Assembly: GCF_027359375.1 (NCBI RefSeq)
Contig: NZ_CP114779.1
Span: 124,001-188,000, forward strand
Length of the DNA: 64,000 nucleotides
Direction of reading: 5' to 3'
DNA from: Prochlorococcus marinus str. MIT 0919
GTDB taxonomy: Bacteria; Cyanobacteriota; Cyanobacteriia; PCC-6307; Cyanobiaceae
Shown here: positions 1 to 7,325 of the stretch, piece by piece
Position numbering within the stretch: position 1 is the stretch's first letter
Layout: the number at the start of each line of letters is the position of its first letter
Program-made: the position numbers and the translations under genes
Notes under the pieces: model-generated
The model's input: only the letters and a program-made list of their open reading frames with translations
The model's database searches: none
What the model was told of the DNA's origin: nothing

Positions 1-374
1 TTTAACAGTATTGGATTAAGTTCCAAGACATTTGCAAGCCAGCCCACACTTAAAGACCGAAGTCCTCCTCGCCAACAATATATTTTGAGGAATGTGCCTG
101 CAGAGCTTTGGAATTTATGCTTTAAAAAATCTTTTAATTTAGAAAGTTTAGGTTTAATGATTTTTAATCCTAAGATAATTGCCTGTTCACGGCCTTTTTT
201 CTTGTAAAAGGTACCTACTAACGCCCTTTCATTGTTATTGAACAATGGAATATTCGTTGCTCCTGGTAAATGCCCTTGCTGAAACTCTTTTGGACTGCGA
301 ATATCAATCAATGGACCTTCTTTGTTACGGAAAGTCTTTAGACAATATGAGGGGGGGGGACCAATGCCTGACAT
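1..374 (-). CDS. mnmH: tRNA 2-selenouridine/geranyl-2-thiouridine synthase (MnmH/SelU), N-terminal part
   Basis: The gene is cut by the left window edge, so only about the first 124 residues are present. The reading frame on the minus strand starts at an ATG at 374 and contains a rhodanese domain: a LIDIRSPKEF motif near residue 22, then GHLPGATNIPLF, then the loop CWRGGLRS with the conserved catalytic Cys. This order is characteristic of MnmH (YbbB/SelU), which exchanges sulfur for selenium, or geranylates, at U34 of some tRNAs. The C-terminal P-loop domain lies outside the window. A run of nine G (351-359) encodes three Pro near the N-terminus and is a possible slippage site. The gene is divergent from the GUN4 gene. 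Confidence 0.85.
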   Translation of the reverse strand, partial: MSGIGPPPSYCLKTFRNKEGPLIDIRSPKEFQQGHLPGATNIPLFNNNERALVGTFYKKKGREQAIILGLKIIKPKLSKLKDFLKHKFQSSAGTFLKIYCWRGGLRSLSVGWLANVLELNPILL

Positions 375-413
375 AGTGGGCCAAAGCTGATTTAAGGAAA
401 CAGGTTGCGAGCC

Positions 414-1142
414 ATGCCTTCAGATTCCTCTGATTCAACCAATATGACTATTCAAGAGCTTCTTGAGAGATTCTCGAGCGGTTCTTCGAGACAGAAACGT
501 CGACTTATTCAATTGGTCGAGGAAAGGTCTGATGATTTTGTTGCAATGGGGTCAGATTTATTGCAAAACTTTGATGATGAAAGTGATGACTGGTGCGCAG
601 GTTGGATTTTACAGGTTTGTCAAAGACATCAACCTCTTTTAATTTCTAAATTGATTAGTTCAAATTCAAAGGGCTGGTTTAAGACAGTTTCAGCTAGAAG
701 TATTGATTATTCAATATTGCAGCAGTCTCTTTTAGAAGAACGTTTTGAAGATGCAGATAGGATTACTAGTGCACTTTTAAGAGAGTTGGCAGGCGACGAT
801 GCAGTCGAGCGAGGATATGTTTACTTTAGTGAGGTTAAATCAATTCCAGATGCTGATTTAGTTACCCTTGACAGGCTCTGGATTGCCTATTCACAAGGAA
901 GATTTGGCTTTACAGTTCAAGCAAGAATTCTTGATTCATTAAAGGGTAGATACGACATGCTTTGGCCAAAGATTGGTTGGAAAAAAGATGGTGTTTGGAC
1001 AAGGTACCCGAAAGCCTTTAATTGGTCGATTAGTGCCCCTGAAGGACATATGCCTCTAGTCAATCAATTGAGAGGTGTTCGTCTAATGGATGAATTACTT
1101 AACCATCCTGGATTAAACTCTCGAAGAAAAATAAAGCCTTAA
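414..1142 (+). CDS. GUN4-domain protein, Mg-chelatase activator
   Basis: GUN4 proteins bind protoporphyrin IX and Mg-protoporphyrin and stimulate the ChlH subunit of magnesium chelatase in chlorophyll synthesis. The C-terminal half carries the family signature: a LWIAYSQGRFGF stretch, then IGWKK..GVW.RYPKAFNWS and APEGHMP. The N-terminal ~90 residues look like the helical HEAT-like region found in cyanobacterial GUN4. I chose the ATG at 414. A TTG at 405 in the same frame lies 6 bases after an AAGGA (394-398) and is an alternative start giving 245 aa. The gene runs divergently from mnmH. Confidence 0.85.
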   Translation: MPSDSSDSTNMTIQELLERFSSGSSRQKRRLIQLVEERSDDFVAMGSDLLQNFDDESDDWCAGWILQVCQRHQPLLISKLISSNSKGWFKTVSARSIDYSILQQSLLEERFEDADRITSALLRELAGDDAVERGYVYFSEVKSIPDADLVTLDRLWIAYSQGRFGFTVQARILDSLKGRYDMLWPKIGWKKDGVWTRYPKAFNWSISAPEGHMPLVNQLRGVRLMDELLNHPGLNSRRKIKP

Positions 1143-1218
1143 CGCCCGAAAAAAGTTAAATTAATAGCGGTGGTTCCTTTTTAAACTCACACATCTAGGT
1201 TTTGATACTTAGGAGTTA

Positions 1219-1242
1219 ATAAATTGTTTTTAAGCAATTTAT
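1219..1242 (+). other. short AT-rich hairpin upstream of the RsbW-like gene
   Basis: ATAAATTG (1219-1226) is repeated inverted as CAATTTAT (1235-1242) around an 8-base loop, 24 bases before the GTG start of the next gene. It could be a weak terminator for the GUN4 gene or a leader structure. The function is unknown. Confidence 0.3.
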
Positions 1243-1265
1243 TTGATCTTTGATCTCTTTTTCTT

Positions 1266-1658
1266 GTGCGATCATTTTGTTGGGAAGATTTTACTCTTCC
1301 TTCCACTCTCAAACTTGCTCCGCTTATAAAGCCATTACTGGAACCTATTCAGTGCAAAAAAACAATCGATAGGGTTGAGCTTGGCTTGCATGAGGCATTA
1401 GTAAATGCAGTTTTACATGGGAATTCGGCTAATCCAGAAAAGATCATAAGAGTCCGTAGAGTTACCACACCTAATTGGCTTATTTGGCAAATACAAGACC
1501 AGGGATGTGGTTTTCCCATTTCTGCAAGGGTTAAAAGTTTACCTTCTGAGTTGGATGCTGAAAGTGGCCGCGGTCTTTTTCTTATTCACCAGTGTTTTGA
1601 TGATGTCCGTTGGAGTCGTAATGGCAATAGGCTTCAAGTGGCTTGTAAGCGAAATTAA
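1266..1658 (+). CDS. RsbW-like anti-sigma factor / serine kinase (HATPase)
   Basis: A stand-alone 130-aa GHKL ATPase domain. The N box is at residues 40-51 (GLHEALVNAVLH, Mg-binding Asn47), the G1 box is DQGCGF (78-83) and the G2 box is GRGLFLI (101-107). Family members bind and phosphorylate anti-anti-sigma proteins to control alternative sigma factors. No STAS antagonist or PP2C phosphatase gene is adjacent, so its partner must be encoded elsewhere. The start is GTG; the protein has the usual length for the family. The substrate is not predictable from this window. Confidence 0.8.
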   Translation: MRSFCWEDFTLPSTLKLAPLIKPLLEPIQCKKTIDRVELGLHEALVNAVLHGNSANPEKIIRVRRVTTPNWLIWQIQDQGCGFPISARVKSLPSELDAESGRGLFLIHQCFDDVRWSRNGNRLQVACKRN

Positions 1659-1662
1659 ATTA

Positions 1663-1917
1663 TTAAACTTTGGGACATCCGGGATCCTTTATTTCTTTCT
1701 TGGCCCATAGCAAAGCTTGATTAATAAGTGATTGAATATCATCAACTTCACCATCATTGACTATTTGAGAAATAGCAGAAATAAGCAACTCTGCAGATCT
1801 CCGGTCTGAATCATTTTTAAACTTATGCCAATTAATATTATCTATAGTCAGATTGGAATGAAGTTCTTTTACTAATTTTTTTGTGGAAGGGTTCCATTTT
1901 GAGTTTTTGTTTGCCAT
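1663..1917 (-). CDS. conserved hypothetical protein, 84 aa
   Basis: A small, mostly helical soluble protein with a basic N-terminus (KNSKWNPSTKKLVKELHSNL) and an amphipathic C-terminal half. I recognise no catalytic motif. It looks like one of the short proteins shared by marine picocyanobacteria. It sits 3 bases downstream of the DUF1350 gene on the same strand, so the two are probably co-transcribed. Confidence 0.65.
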   Translation of the reverse strand: MANKNSKWNPSTKKLVKELHSNLTIDNINWHKFKNDSDRRSAELLISAISQIVNDGEVDDIQSLINQALLWAKKEIKDPGCPKV

Positions 1918-1920
1918 GAC

Positions 1921-2649
1921 TTACCCTGGGAAGAACTTTGCGATTGTATTTATAAGTGTGTCTAGGTTATCAATTCTATTATTATCTTCTAACCAGTCCC
2001 CTAAAATATTCTTTTTAATACCTGTACTAGTTGGAGTTAGGTGATCCCCCTCAAGCTCAAGTACTCTTGATTGGTCATTACTTCTCGCTTTGAGTGAATT
2101 AAACAATAAATATGTTTGATCTAGCTTATCCCTATTGAATTTTATTAGTAGATTATCTGGCTGAACATATTTCGATTTAATTAGTTCAATTGTCTGCTTA
2201 GGACTAGGACTGAACTCTGTTCTAATATTAAATTTCTTGGTTACTTTACCCAGCATTGGTATTGATTTACCTGCATTAAAATTATTAAAGCATAGACCTA
2301 TAAAAGCTTGACTATTTCTTCCAGAATCTGGAGCTAGAAGGTGTAGTTTACATCCTAAACTATGCCCCATTCTTATTGGGAAAGGCATTGTTCCAACTCT
2401 TGCCTCGAGTCTCTCTTTGCATTTTCTGAAGTTTTTCCAAGCTTGAATCGCTTGAGATTGATGGTCCAAGCTTGGTATATACATCCAAGTATGGATTGCA
2501 ATATTTCTTCGAGTAAGGCTTTCTAAAAGTCGTTTATAGGCAACTTGAGGGGTAGTAGCGAGATAACTTCCTCCTATCATTTCGATAAGTCCAATTGGCT
2601 TGGCTGGCCAACAACACCAAGTTTGTTCTATTAATCTCCAGCGGTACAT
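1921..2649 (-). CDS. DUF1350 family alpha/beta-hydrolase-like protein
   Basis: The protein matches the DUF1350 pattern found in cyanobacteria and plastids: an IGGSYLATTPQVAYKRLLE segment (residues 25-43), then LDHQSQAIQAW, then a GHSLG nucleophile-elbow motif at 95-99 (Ser97). This suggests an alpha/beta-hydrolase fold, perhaps an esterase, but the substrate is unknown. Length (242 aa) is normal for the family. It is followed at 3 bases by a small hypothetical gene on the same strand. Confidence 0.75.
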   Translation of the reverse strand: MYRWRLIEQTWCCWPAKPIGLIEMIGGSYLATTPQVAYKRLLESLTRRNIAIHTWMYIPSLDHQSQAIQAWKNFRKCKERLEARVGTMPFPIRMGHSLGCKLHLLAPDSGRNSQAFIGLCFNNFNAGKSIPMLGKVTKKFNIRTEFSPSPKQTIELIKSKYVQPDNLLIKFNRDKLDQTYLLFNSLKARSNDQSRVLELEGDHLTPTSTGIKKNILGDWLEDNNRIDNLDTLINTIAKFFPG

Positions 2650-2800
2650 GCTTGTTTGAAGTGAAAAGCTTGGTTTGTTGTTTTGTTAAGTTTGGATACC
2701 TGGAAATTGATATATAAATATTTTATAAAAGTTGGACTTATTTGGAAATAGAGCTTTTCTTATTAAGTATACAGATTAAAAAAATTCCCAAGTTCCCAGA

Positions 2801-3535
2801 ATGCAAAAAAACCTTAGCTTTGATTTTGATTCGGATGAATTACAAAAGGGAGCATCTCTAGAAAAAATATTGATCCTAGATACAGAGACCAGTGGTCTTG
2901 ACCCTAAGAAAGATAAATGTATAGAAGTTGGCGCAATCCTTTTTGATGTGGGCACAAAATCAGTATTGGCTCAAATATCATTTTTAATGCCAGTTGATGT
3001 AAATGCAGCAGAAAGGATTAACAAGATTTCGCCTGAAATAACAAATTTATCTCAACCATGGGAATTAGGAATTCAATATTTTGAAGCTCTTGTCGAAGCT
3101 TCTGATGCAATCGTTGCCCATAATGCAGCTTTTGATAGCCAATGGTTTGGCTTAGGCCGGCTTAGAGAAATTAAAAAACCTTGGATTTGTTCCATGGAAG
3201 ACATCTCTTGGCCAAGTCATCTTCAAATAAGGAGCCGCCCTTCCGTTAGAGATTTGGCTCTTGCATATGAGATACCTGTTTGGAGCGCTCATAGAGCTTT
3301 GACTGATTGCATTTACTTGGCAGAAGTTTTTAGGAGATGTGATGAGCTTGGAGAACTTTTGGTTAGAGGGCTTGAGCCAAGAGCCTTAATGCGAGCTGAA
3401 GTCTCATATGATGAAAGACACTTGGCCAAAAATGCAGGTTTTCGTTGGAATGAACCGATTCAGGGTGCCTGGACCCGTCGACTAACCAATTCCGAAGCTT
3501 TAGAACTTGACTTTCCAGTGGTGTTAGTTGAATAA
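2801..3535 (+). CDS. DEDDh 3'-5' exonuclease (DNA polymerase III epsilon-like)
   Basis: The exonuclease motifs are complete: ExoI ILDTETSGLD (Asp27, Glu29), ExoII AHNAAFD (Asp112) and ExoIII HRALTDC (His164, Asp169). The enzyme should remove nucleotides from 3' ends of DNA or RNA. After the nuclease domain, roughly residues 180-244 carry a tail with the pattern YDERHLAKNAGFRWNE..GAW, resembling the small DUF5710-like module. Not a full PolC; a role in proofreading versus RNA turnover cannot be decided. Monocistronic by spacing. Confidence 0.85.
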   Translation: MQKNLSFDFDSDELQKGASLEKILILDTETSGLDPKKDKCIEVGAILFDVGTKSVLAQISFLMPVDVNAAERINKISPEITNLSQPWELGIQYFEALVEASDAIVAHNAAFDSQWFGLGRLREIKKPWICSMEDISWPSHLQIRSRPSVRDLALAYEIPVWSAHRALTDCIYLAEVFRRCDELGELLVRGLEPRALMRAEVSYDERHLAKNAGFRWNEPIQGAWTRRLTNSEALELDFPVVLVE

Positions 3536-3600
3536 ACAAGGAATATTGATATCTGCATTCCAAATATGAAGTCAGTCTGATGTTTTAAGTCCTATTGATC

Positions 3601-3894
3601 ATGATTTGCCATGGTGGTTATATGGATGGAATTAATTTAAAAAAACATCGAATATTTAAAAGCTCGAAAGATCGCCATAAGATGAAAAGACGCTTGCGGA
3701 ATTGGCAGCAAGCAAGGAGTTGGGCACGTTTGATAAAGGAAGCTGAGAATCTTTGGCAAGTTGAATCAAGGGAATTGAAACGCTTAGGTGCTCTGGAGCT
3801 TACGCAATTATTGCAAGAAGTTCCTTGCTCATATAGAAAAAGAGTTAATCTTTGGCTGATTAAATATTCGGTTGCAACAAGATTTTGTGACTGA
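3601..3894 (+). CDS. conserved hypothetical basic protein
   Basis: A basic helical protein of about 90-98 aa with KHRIFKSSKDRHKMKRRLRN and RSWARLIKEAENLW segments. Starts are possible at 3601 or at the ATG at 3622 (MDGINLKK), the latter giving 90 aa. I recognise no domain. An antisense frame covers the same stretch, but the plus-strand product has a more natural composition, so I call this strand. Confidence 0.5.
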   Translation: MICHGGYMDGINLKKHRIFKSSKDRHKMKRRLRNWQQARSWARLIKEAENLWQVESRELKRLGALELTQLLQEVPCSYRKRVNLWLIKYSVATRFCD

Positions 3895-3987
3895 GGCATA
3901 ATTTCTTTGCAAATTTTGGAATAGCTTTCTACCTTATTTATAAGTATTTTGAGAGCAGAAAGTAAGAAACTTCCAAATAAAAACTAT

Positions 3988-4044
3988 TATATAGAATTTA
4001 CTTGCTTATTTTTATAGCAAAATATGCCTTGTAAATTCTATGTA
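3988..4044. other. nested hairpin upstream of hisS
   Basis: The arm at 3988-4001 (ending ATAGAATTTAC) pairs with 4031-4044 (starting GTAAATTCTAT): 11 perfect pairs plus three more with one wobble. Inside lies a smaller TTGCT/AGCAA stem. It sits about 140 bases before the hisS start, in an otherwise featureless AT-rich gap (3895-4179). It could end the upstream transcript or form a leader structure. Confidence 0.45.
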
Positions 4045-4179
4045 TTGAGATTAAGTAGTAGGACTTTCTAAATTTAGATGGATTATAAAACAATATGTTT
4101 ACTTAATGATATTTAAGTTTTTTCTTCTTTGGGGATCTATACATATACAACTAGAATAGTAACTACTAGTAATCGTATT

Positions 4180-5454
4180 TTGGCTAATTTTCAAAGTTTG
4201 CGAGGTATGGTTGATCTTTTGCCAATGCATACTGAGCGATGGCAATTGGTTGAAGATATCTTTCGGAAGCATTTTTCAAGAGCAGGTTTGCAAGAAATTA
4301 GAACACCTTTGATAGAAGTTACAGATTTATTTGCGAGAGGCATAGGAGAAGCAACAGATGTTGTAGGCAAGGAAATGTATTCATTTCTCGATCGAGGTAA
4401 AAGGTCTTGTACACTGCGGCCAGAAGGAACAGCATCTGTTGTAAGAGCTTTAATACAGCATGGATTATTAGCTAAAGGGCCTCAGAGGCTTTGGTATTCC
4501 GGTCCAATGTTTAGATATGAACGCCCCCAAGCTGGAAGACAAAGGCAATTTCATCAAGTTGGGGTTGAATTTTTTGGACTTCAATCTGTTATGGCAGATG
4601 CAGAATTAATTTCTATTGCCTGGGATCTTTTGAGCGAACTGCAGTTGAAAGAGTTGACTTTAGAGTTGAATACCTTAGGAACATTTGATGATCGTATGAA
4701 TTATCACAAACATCTAGTTTCTTGGTTGGAAAATAATTTTAAATTACTGGATAAAGACTCACAAGATCGTCTTTACAAGAACCCTTTAAGAATTCTTGAT
4801 AGCAAAGAACCTTCAACTAAAAAACTTTTAGAAGAAGCCCCACTATTAAAAGATTTCCTATGTGATGAAAGCTTGAAACGTTTTTCTGATTTAAAAAATA
4901 TTTTAAAGAACCTTGAAATTCCGTTCACTACAAACGACAAATTAGTACGAGGTCTTGATTATTATTGCCATACGGCATTTGAAATAACAAGTAAACAACT
5001 TGGCGCGCAGTCTACAATTTGTGGAGGTGGTCGATATGACCGATTAGTCGAACAGCTTGGAGGCAAAAGTACTCCTTCTATTGGCTGGGCTATTGGAATG
5101 GAAAGACTAATGATGCTATTGCAAGAAAACTATCAAGATCTAAATACTCCGGATGCATATGTTATTAATCGTGGGATAGATGCAGAATTGGAAGCCCTTT
5201 CCTTGGCTAGAAAACTTAGAGCCAAGAAACTTAGTATTGATTTAGATATTTCCCAGGCAGCATTCTCTAAACAATTTAAAAGAGCAAATCGCTCAAATGC
5301 AAAATGGGCTATTATAATTGGAGAAGATGAGATCAAGAAAGGAGAAGTACAATTAAAAAGACTTGCAACTTATAATAAAAACAATCAATCAAATGAACAT
5401 AACATAAGTATTTCTGATTTCGAGAAACTTATTCAAGTATTATCTGATAATTGA
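4180..5454 (+). CDS. hisS: histidyl-tRNA synthetase
   Basis: A class II aminoacyl-tRNA synthetase that charges tRNA-His. Signature elements are present: LRGMVDLLP at the N-terminus, [13 protein letters not shown] (motif 2 entry), [16 protein letters not shown] (motif 2 loop), [15 protein letters not shown] (histidine-A motif), GGGRYDRL, and GWAIGMERL (motif 3). A C-terminal anticodon-binding domain follows. The frame is open upstream to 4129, but a TTG at 4180 gives the usual N-terminus (ANFQSLRG) and a family-normal length of 424 aa, so I prefer it. Confidence 0.95.
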   Translation: MANFQSLRGMVDLLPMHTERWQLVEDIFRKHFSRAGLQEIRTPLIEVTDLFARGIGEATDVVGKEMYSFLDRGKRSCTLRPEGTASVVRALIQHGLLAKGPQRLWYSGPMFRYERPQAGRQRQFHQVGVEFFGLQSVMADAELISIAWDLLSELQLKELTLELNTLGTFDDRMNYHKHLVSWLENNFKLLDKDSQDRLYKNPLRILDSKEPSTKKLLEEAPLLKDFLCDESLKRFSDLKNILKNLEIPFTTNDKLVRGLDYYCHTAFEITSKQLGAQSTICGGGRYDRLVEQLGGKSTPSIGWAIGMERLMMLLQENYQDLNTPDAYVINRGIDAELEALSLARKLRAKKLSIDLDISQAAFSKQFKRANRSNAKWAIIIGEDEIKKGEVQLKRLATYNKNNQSNEHNISISDFEKLIQVLSDN

Positions 5455-5485
5455 ACTAATAACTTACTCCACCTAATTGATACTT

Positions 5486-5731
5486 ATGAAATTAATCTTC
5501 ACCATTATTCTCTTAACCTTGTTTATATTTACTTCTCTGAAACTTCTTTCTAAGAAAAAGAGAAGTAAACCATCAATAAATAAATATAATATAACTCAAT
5601 GGATGCTAATGGATCGAAGCCAGAGAAGAAAATTAGATGAGGATGATAAACTATTAATGATGACTAGAAAGAAAGACCTGCTAAATAAAATAAGGAAAGA
5701 ATACGCAGATTATGTTGATAGAAACAAGTAA
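5486..5731 (+). CDS. small single-pass membrane protein, unknown
   Basis: About 81 aa. One N-terminal membrane segment (KLIFTIILLTLFIFTSL) is followed by a strongly basic cytosolic tail (KKKRSKPS, RSQRRKLDEDDK, RKKDLLNKIRKEY). The ATG at 5486 is preferred over a TTG at 5477. No family recognised. It follows hisS by about 30 bases and may be read through from it. Confidence 0.55.
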   Translation: MKLIFTIILLTLFIFTSLKLLSKKKRSKPSINKYNITQWMLMDRSQRRKLDEDDKLLMMTRKKDLLNKIRKEYADYVDRNK

Positions 5732-5852
5732 ACTTTATTAGATTGCTTATTTCTATAGGAAGTTTTTATAGAAGAGTAATAGTTGATGCCCTTGTTGAAA
5801 GTAGGTTTTTAACAATTGCCATTGAGCTAATCAACTCTTGAAAACTACGAAT

Positions 5853-5887
5853 AAAATAGGTAGAAATCACGTATTTCTACCTATTTT
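5853..5887. terminator. perfect 15-bp hairpin, terminator-like
   Basis: AAAATAGGTAGAAAT (5853-5867) and its exact inverse ATTTCTACCTATTTT (5873-5887) flank a 5-base loop. The A-rich left and T-rich right shoulders make it a plausible bidirectional rho-independent terminator for the transcript containing hisS and the small membrane protein. It lies 64 bases before the next ORF. Confidence 0.6.
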
Positions 5888-5950
5888 GCTTATGCAGACT
5901 TACTTGTTTGGAATATGTACGTTATGAAGGGGTAGATTTTCATTGTTTTA

Positions 5951-6190
5951 ATGAAGGACACCCAATGGCTTGATGAAATTGGAGCAAGTGTGGAATTGGG
6001 AGTAAACCCAGAAACATTGAAGCTTTGGAGAGAGATTGGATATTTAAAACCAGGCACCCATTGGCGAAGTGCTCCTAATAATGAATCTATGCCATGGACG
6101 CCTAAGGTTATTTATCATTTAAGGTGGTGTAAAGAAGTCATCGAATATTGGCAAAAGAAAGATGCACCTATATCCAGTATTGCGGCCTGA
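5951..6190 (+). CDS. small helix-turn-helix-like protein, unknown
   Basis: 79 aa. The stretch VELGVNPETLKLWREIGYLKPGTHWR looks like a winged-helix recognition motif of the MerR/excisionase type: a variant choice of columns (NPETLKLWREIGYL) followed by the K-P-G-x-H-W wing seen in phage-type DNA-binding proteins. The C-terminal part is helical (YHLRWCKEVIEYWQKK). A DNA-binding role is inference. No integrase or other mobile gene is near. Confidence 0.55.
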   Translation: MKDTQWLDEIGASVELGVNPETLKLWREIGYLKPGTHWRSAPNNESMPWTPKVIYHLRWCKEVIEYWQKKDAPISSIAA

Positions 6191-6224
6191 TTAATTTAAG
6201 AATTCCTTCGTACAAGAAAATTGA

Positions 6225-6410
6225 CTAATCAATAAGCTTCTCGTCTTCACAGTCGTTTATTGATGATTGCAAGACTGGATAGAGTCCTCTCATTCGTAAA
6301 TAAGCTTCAGAGCTCTTATAACATTTTGCTTGATTTCTATAAAAATCTTCAGTAGCCATCTCTAACCCATTCTTATGGATTGAATTACCTAATAGTTCCA
6401 TGGTTTCCAA
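6225..6410 (-). CDS. small hypothetical protein, 61 aa
   Basis: An acidic, helix-rich ORF (METMELLGNSIHKNGLEMAT...). There is no recognised domain and no operon partner. The composition is protein-like and the start is ATG. It converges with the HTH-like gene. Could be spurious. Confidence 0.4.
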   Translation of the reverse strand: METMELLGNSIHKNGLEMATEDFYRNQAKCYKSSEAYLRMRGLYPVLQSSINDCEDEKLID

Positions 6411-6599
6411 AGTATCCCTACCCTCTATTAGTTACTATCCTGCGAAGGGAATCAGTTCTTCATGTTTATTACATAATCTTTTTCCTAGTGTTAAAGGACC
6501 TTGACTTTTGGCGATCTTTTTTTTGATTTAAAAACATTTTCTTATGAATCATCTAAATATAAGAATCGCTACTTTTTATTTGCAGAAAATTTTACTTGA

Positions 6600-6728
6600 T
6601 TATGTTGAGAGCTTTGAATGAATTTTATCTGCTTTGCGTATGAGTTTCTGAGCAGTTTTTCGATCTTTACACTCCTGAGCCTTCCTGGACAGCTTCAAAA
6701 GCTTTTGATGAGACTTGGACATTTCCAT
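6600..6728 (-). CDS. very small basic protein, 42 aa
   Basis: An ORF of 42 codons on the minus strand starting with ATG GAA ATG and encoding a Lys-rich helical peptide (MEMSKSHQKLLKLSRKAQEC, then KDRKTAQKLIRKADKIHSKL). A TATTAT -10-like element lies at 6759-6764, about 30 bases before the start. Its helical periodicity and lack of low complexity suggest a real small protein of the kind common in Prochlorococcus, but homology was not tested. Confidence 0.45.
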   Translation of the reverse strand: MEMSKSHQKLLKLSRKAQECKDRKTAQKLIRKADKIHSKLST

Positions 6729-7325
6729 TGAATAAGTCGTATGTGTGTTTTTTTTGAAATAATACCAGAAGTTAAATAAATAAGCAAATCGAGAAAGCAG
6801 ATATAGTAAGGATTTTAAGCTAGTCCCGCCTTTCTCAGTTTCAGGAAGTTTTGTCTTTGCAAAACACTTGAATCAAAATTTAAGAACTTATCCAATAAAA
6901 TTATCTGGCAAATCAGGGAGGAAATTTTTAAAAATTGTGATAAAAAGCCAAAGAATTACAACATTACCAAGCATTGCCATAGCAAACCTGATTCTCATAT
7001 CTTTAACAAGTGGAAGAATGAACTCCCATAATTTCAAAAACATTTCTTTTTTTTCTGATCAAAATAATTCTAGAGTATCTAAGAGCTTTTAAATATCTCT
7101 TAGATTTTTCTTCAGAAAGTTTGACTTCACAATAAAAATTCTAGTACTTAACGCAACTAACCACTTATAGAAGGCTATTCACCCTTTCATAAAACATTCC
7201 GATGCCCTTTTCTAAGTCCTTTTCCCCACTAAAGAACTTACACAATGTAAAAGGTATTGGTTTTATTGGTATTAGGCTCGTTTTTTTAGTTAATGTCTGG
7301 CAGGTTTTGCCTAAATGCACAATTA
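6729..7325. other. long gap before pcb, probable promoter and possible ncRNA
   Basis: Nearly 600 AT-rich bases without a convincing gene. A 74-codon TTG-start frame (6868-7092) has a repetitive Ser/Ile/Asn-rich product and I do not accept it as coding. A terminator-like hairpin at 7077-7110 suggests a plus-strand transcript ends here. The 200 bases after it must contain the pcb promoter and leader, but I cannot fix a -10 box with confidence. Confidence 0.4.
7077..7110 (+). terminator. rho-independent terminator-like hairpin
   Basis: ATCTAAGAG (7077-7085) pairs perfectly with CTCTTAGAT (7097-7105) across an 11-base loop and is followed directly by five T. The orientation implies termination of a plus-strand transcript that begins somewhere after 6730, where no solid gene is visible. 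Confidence 0.55.

Noticed and set aside
3618-3899. 93-codon frame on the minus strand opposite the hypothetical at 3601
   Set aside because: Cys- and Phe-rich composition typical of an antisense shadow; the plus frame has the more natural make-up.
6868-7092. 74-codon TTG-start frame upstream of pcb
   Set aside because: The product is Ser/Ile/Asn-rich and unlike a protein family, and its stop lies inside a terminator-like hairpin. I treat the stretch as possible ncRNA.
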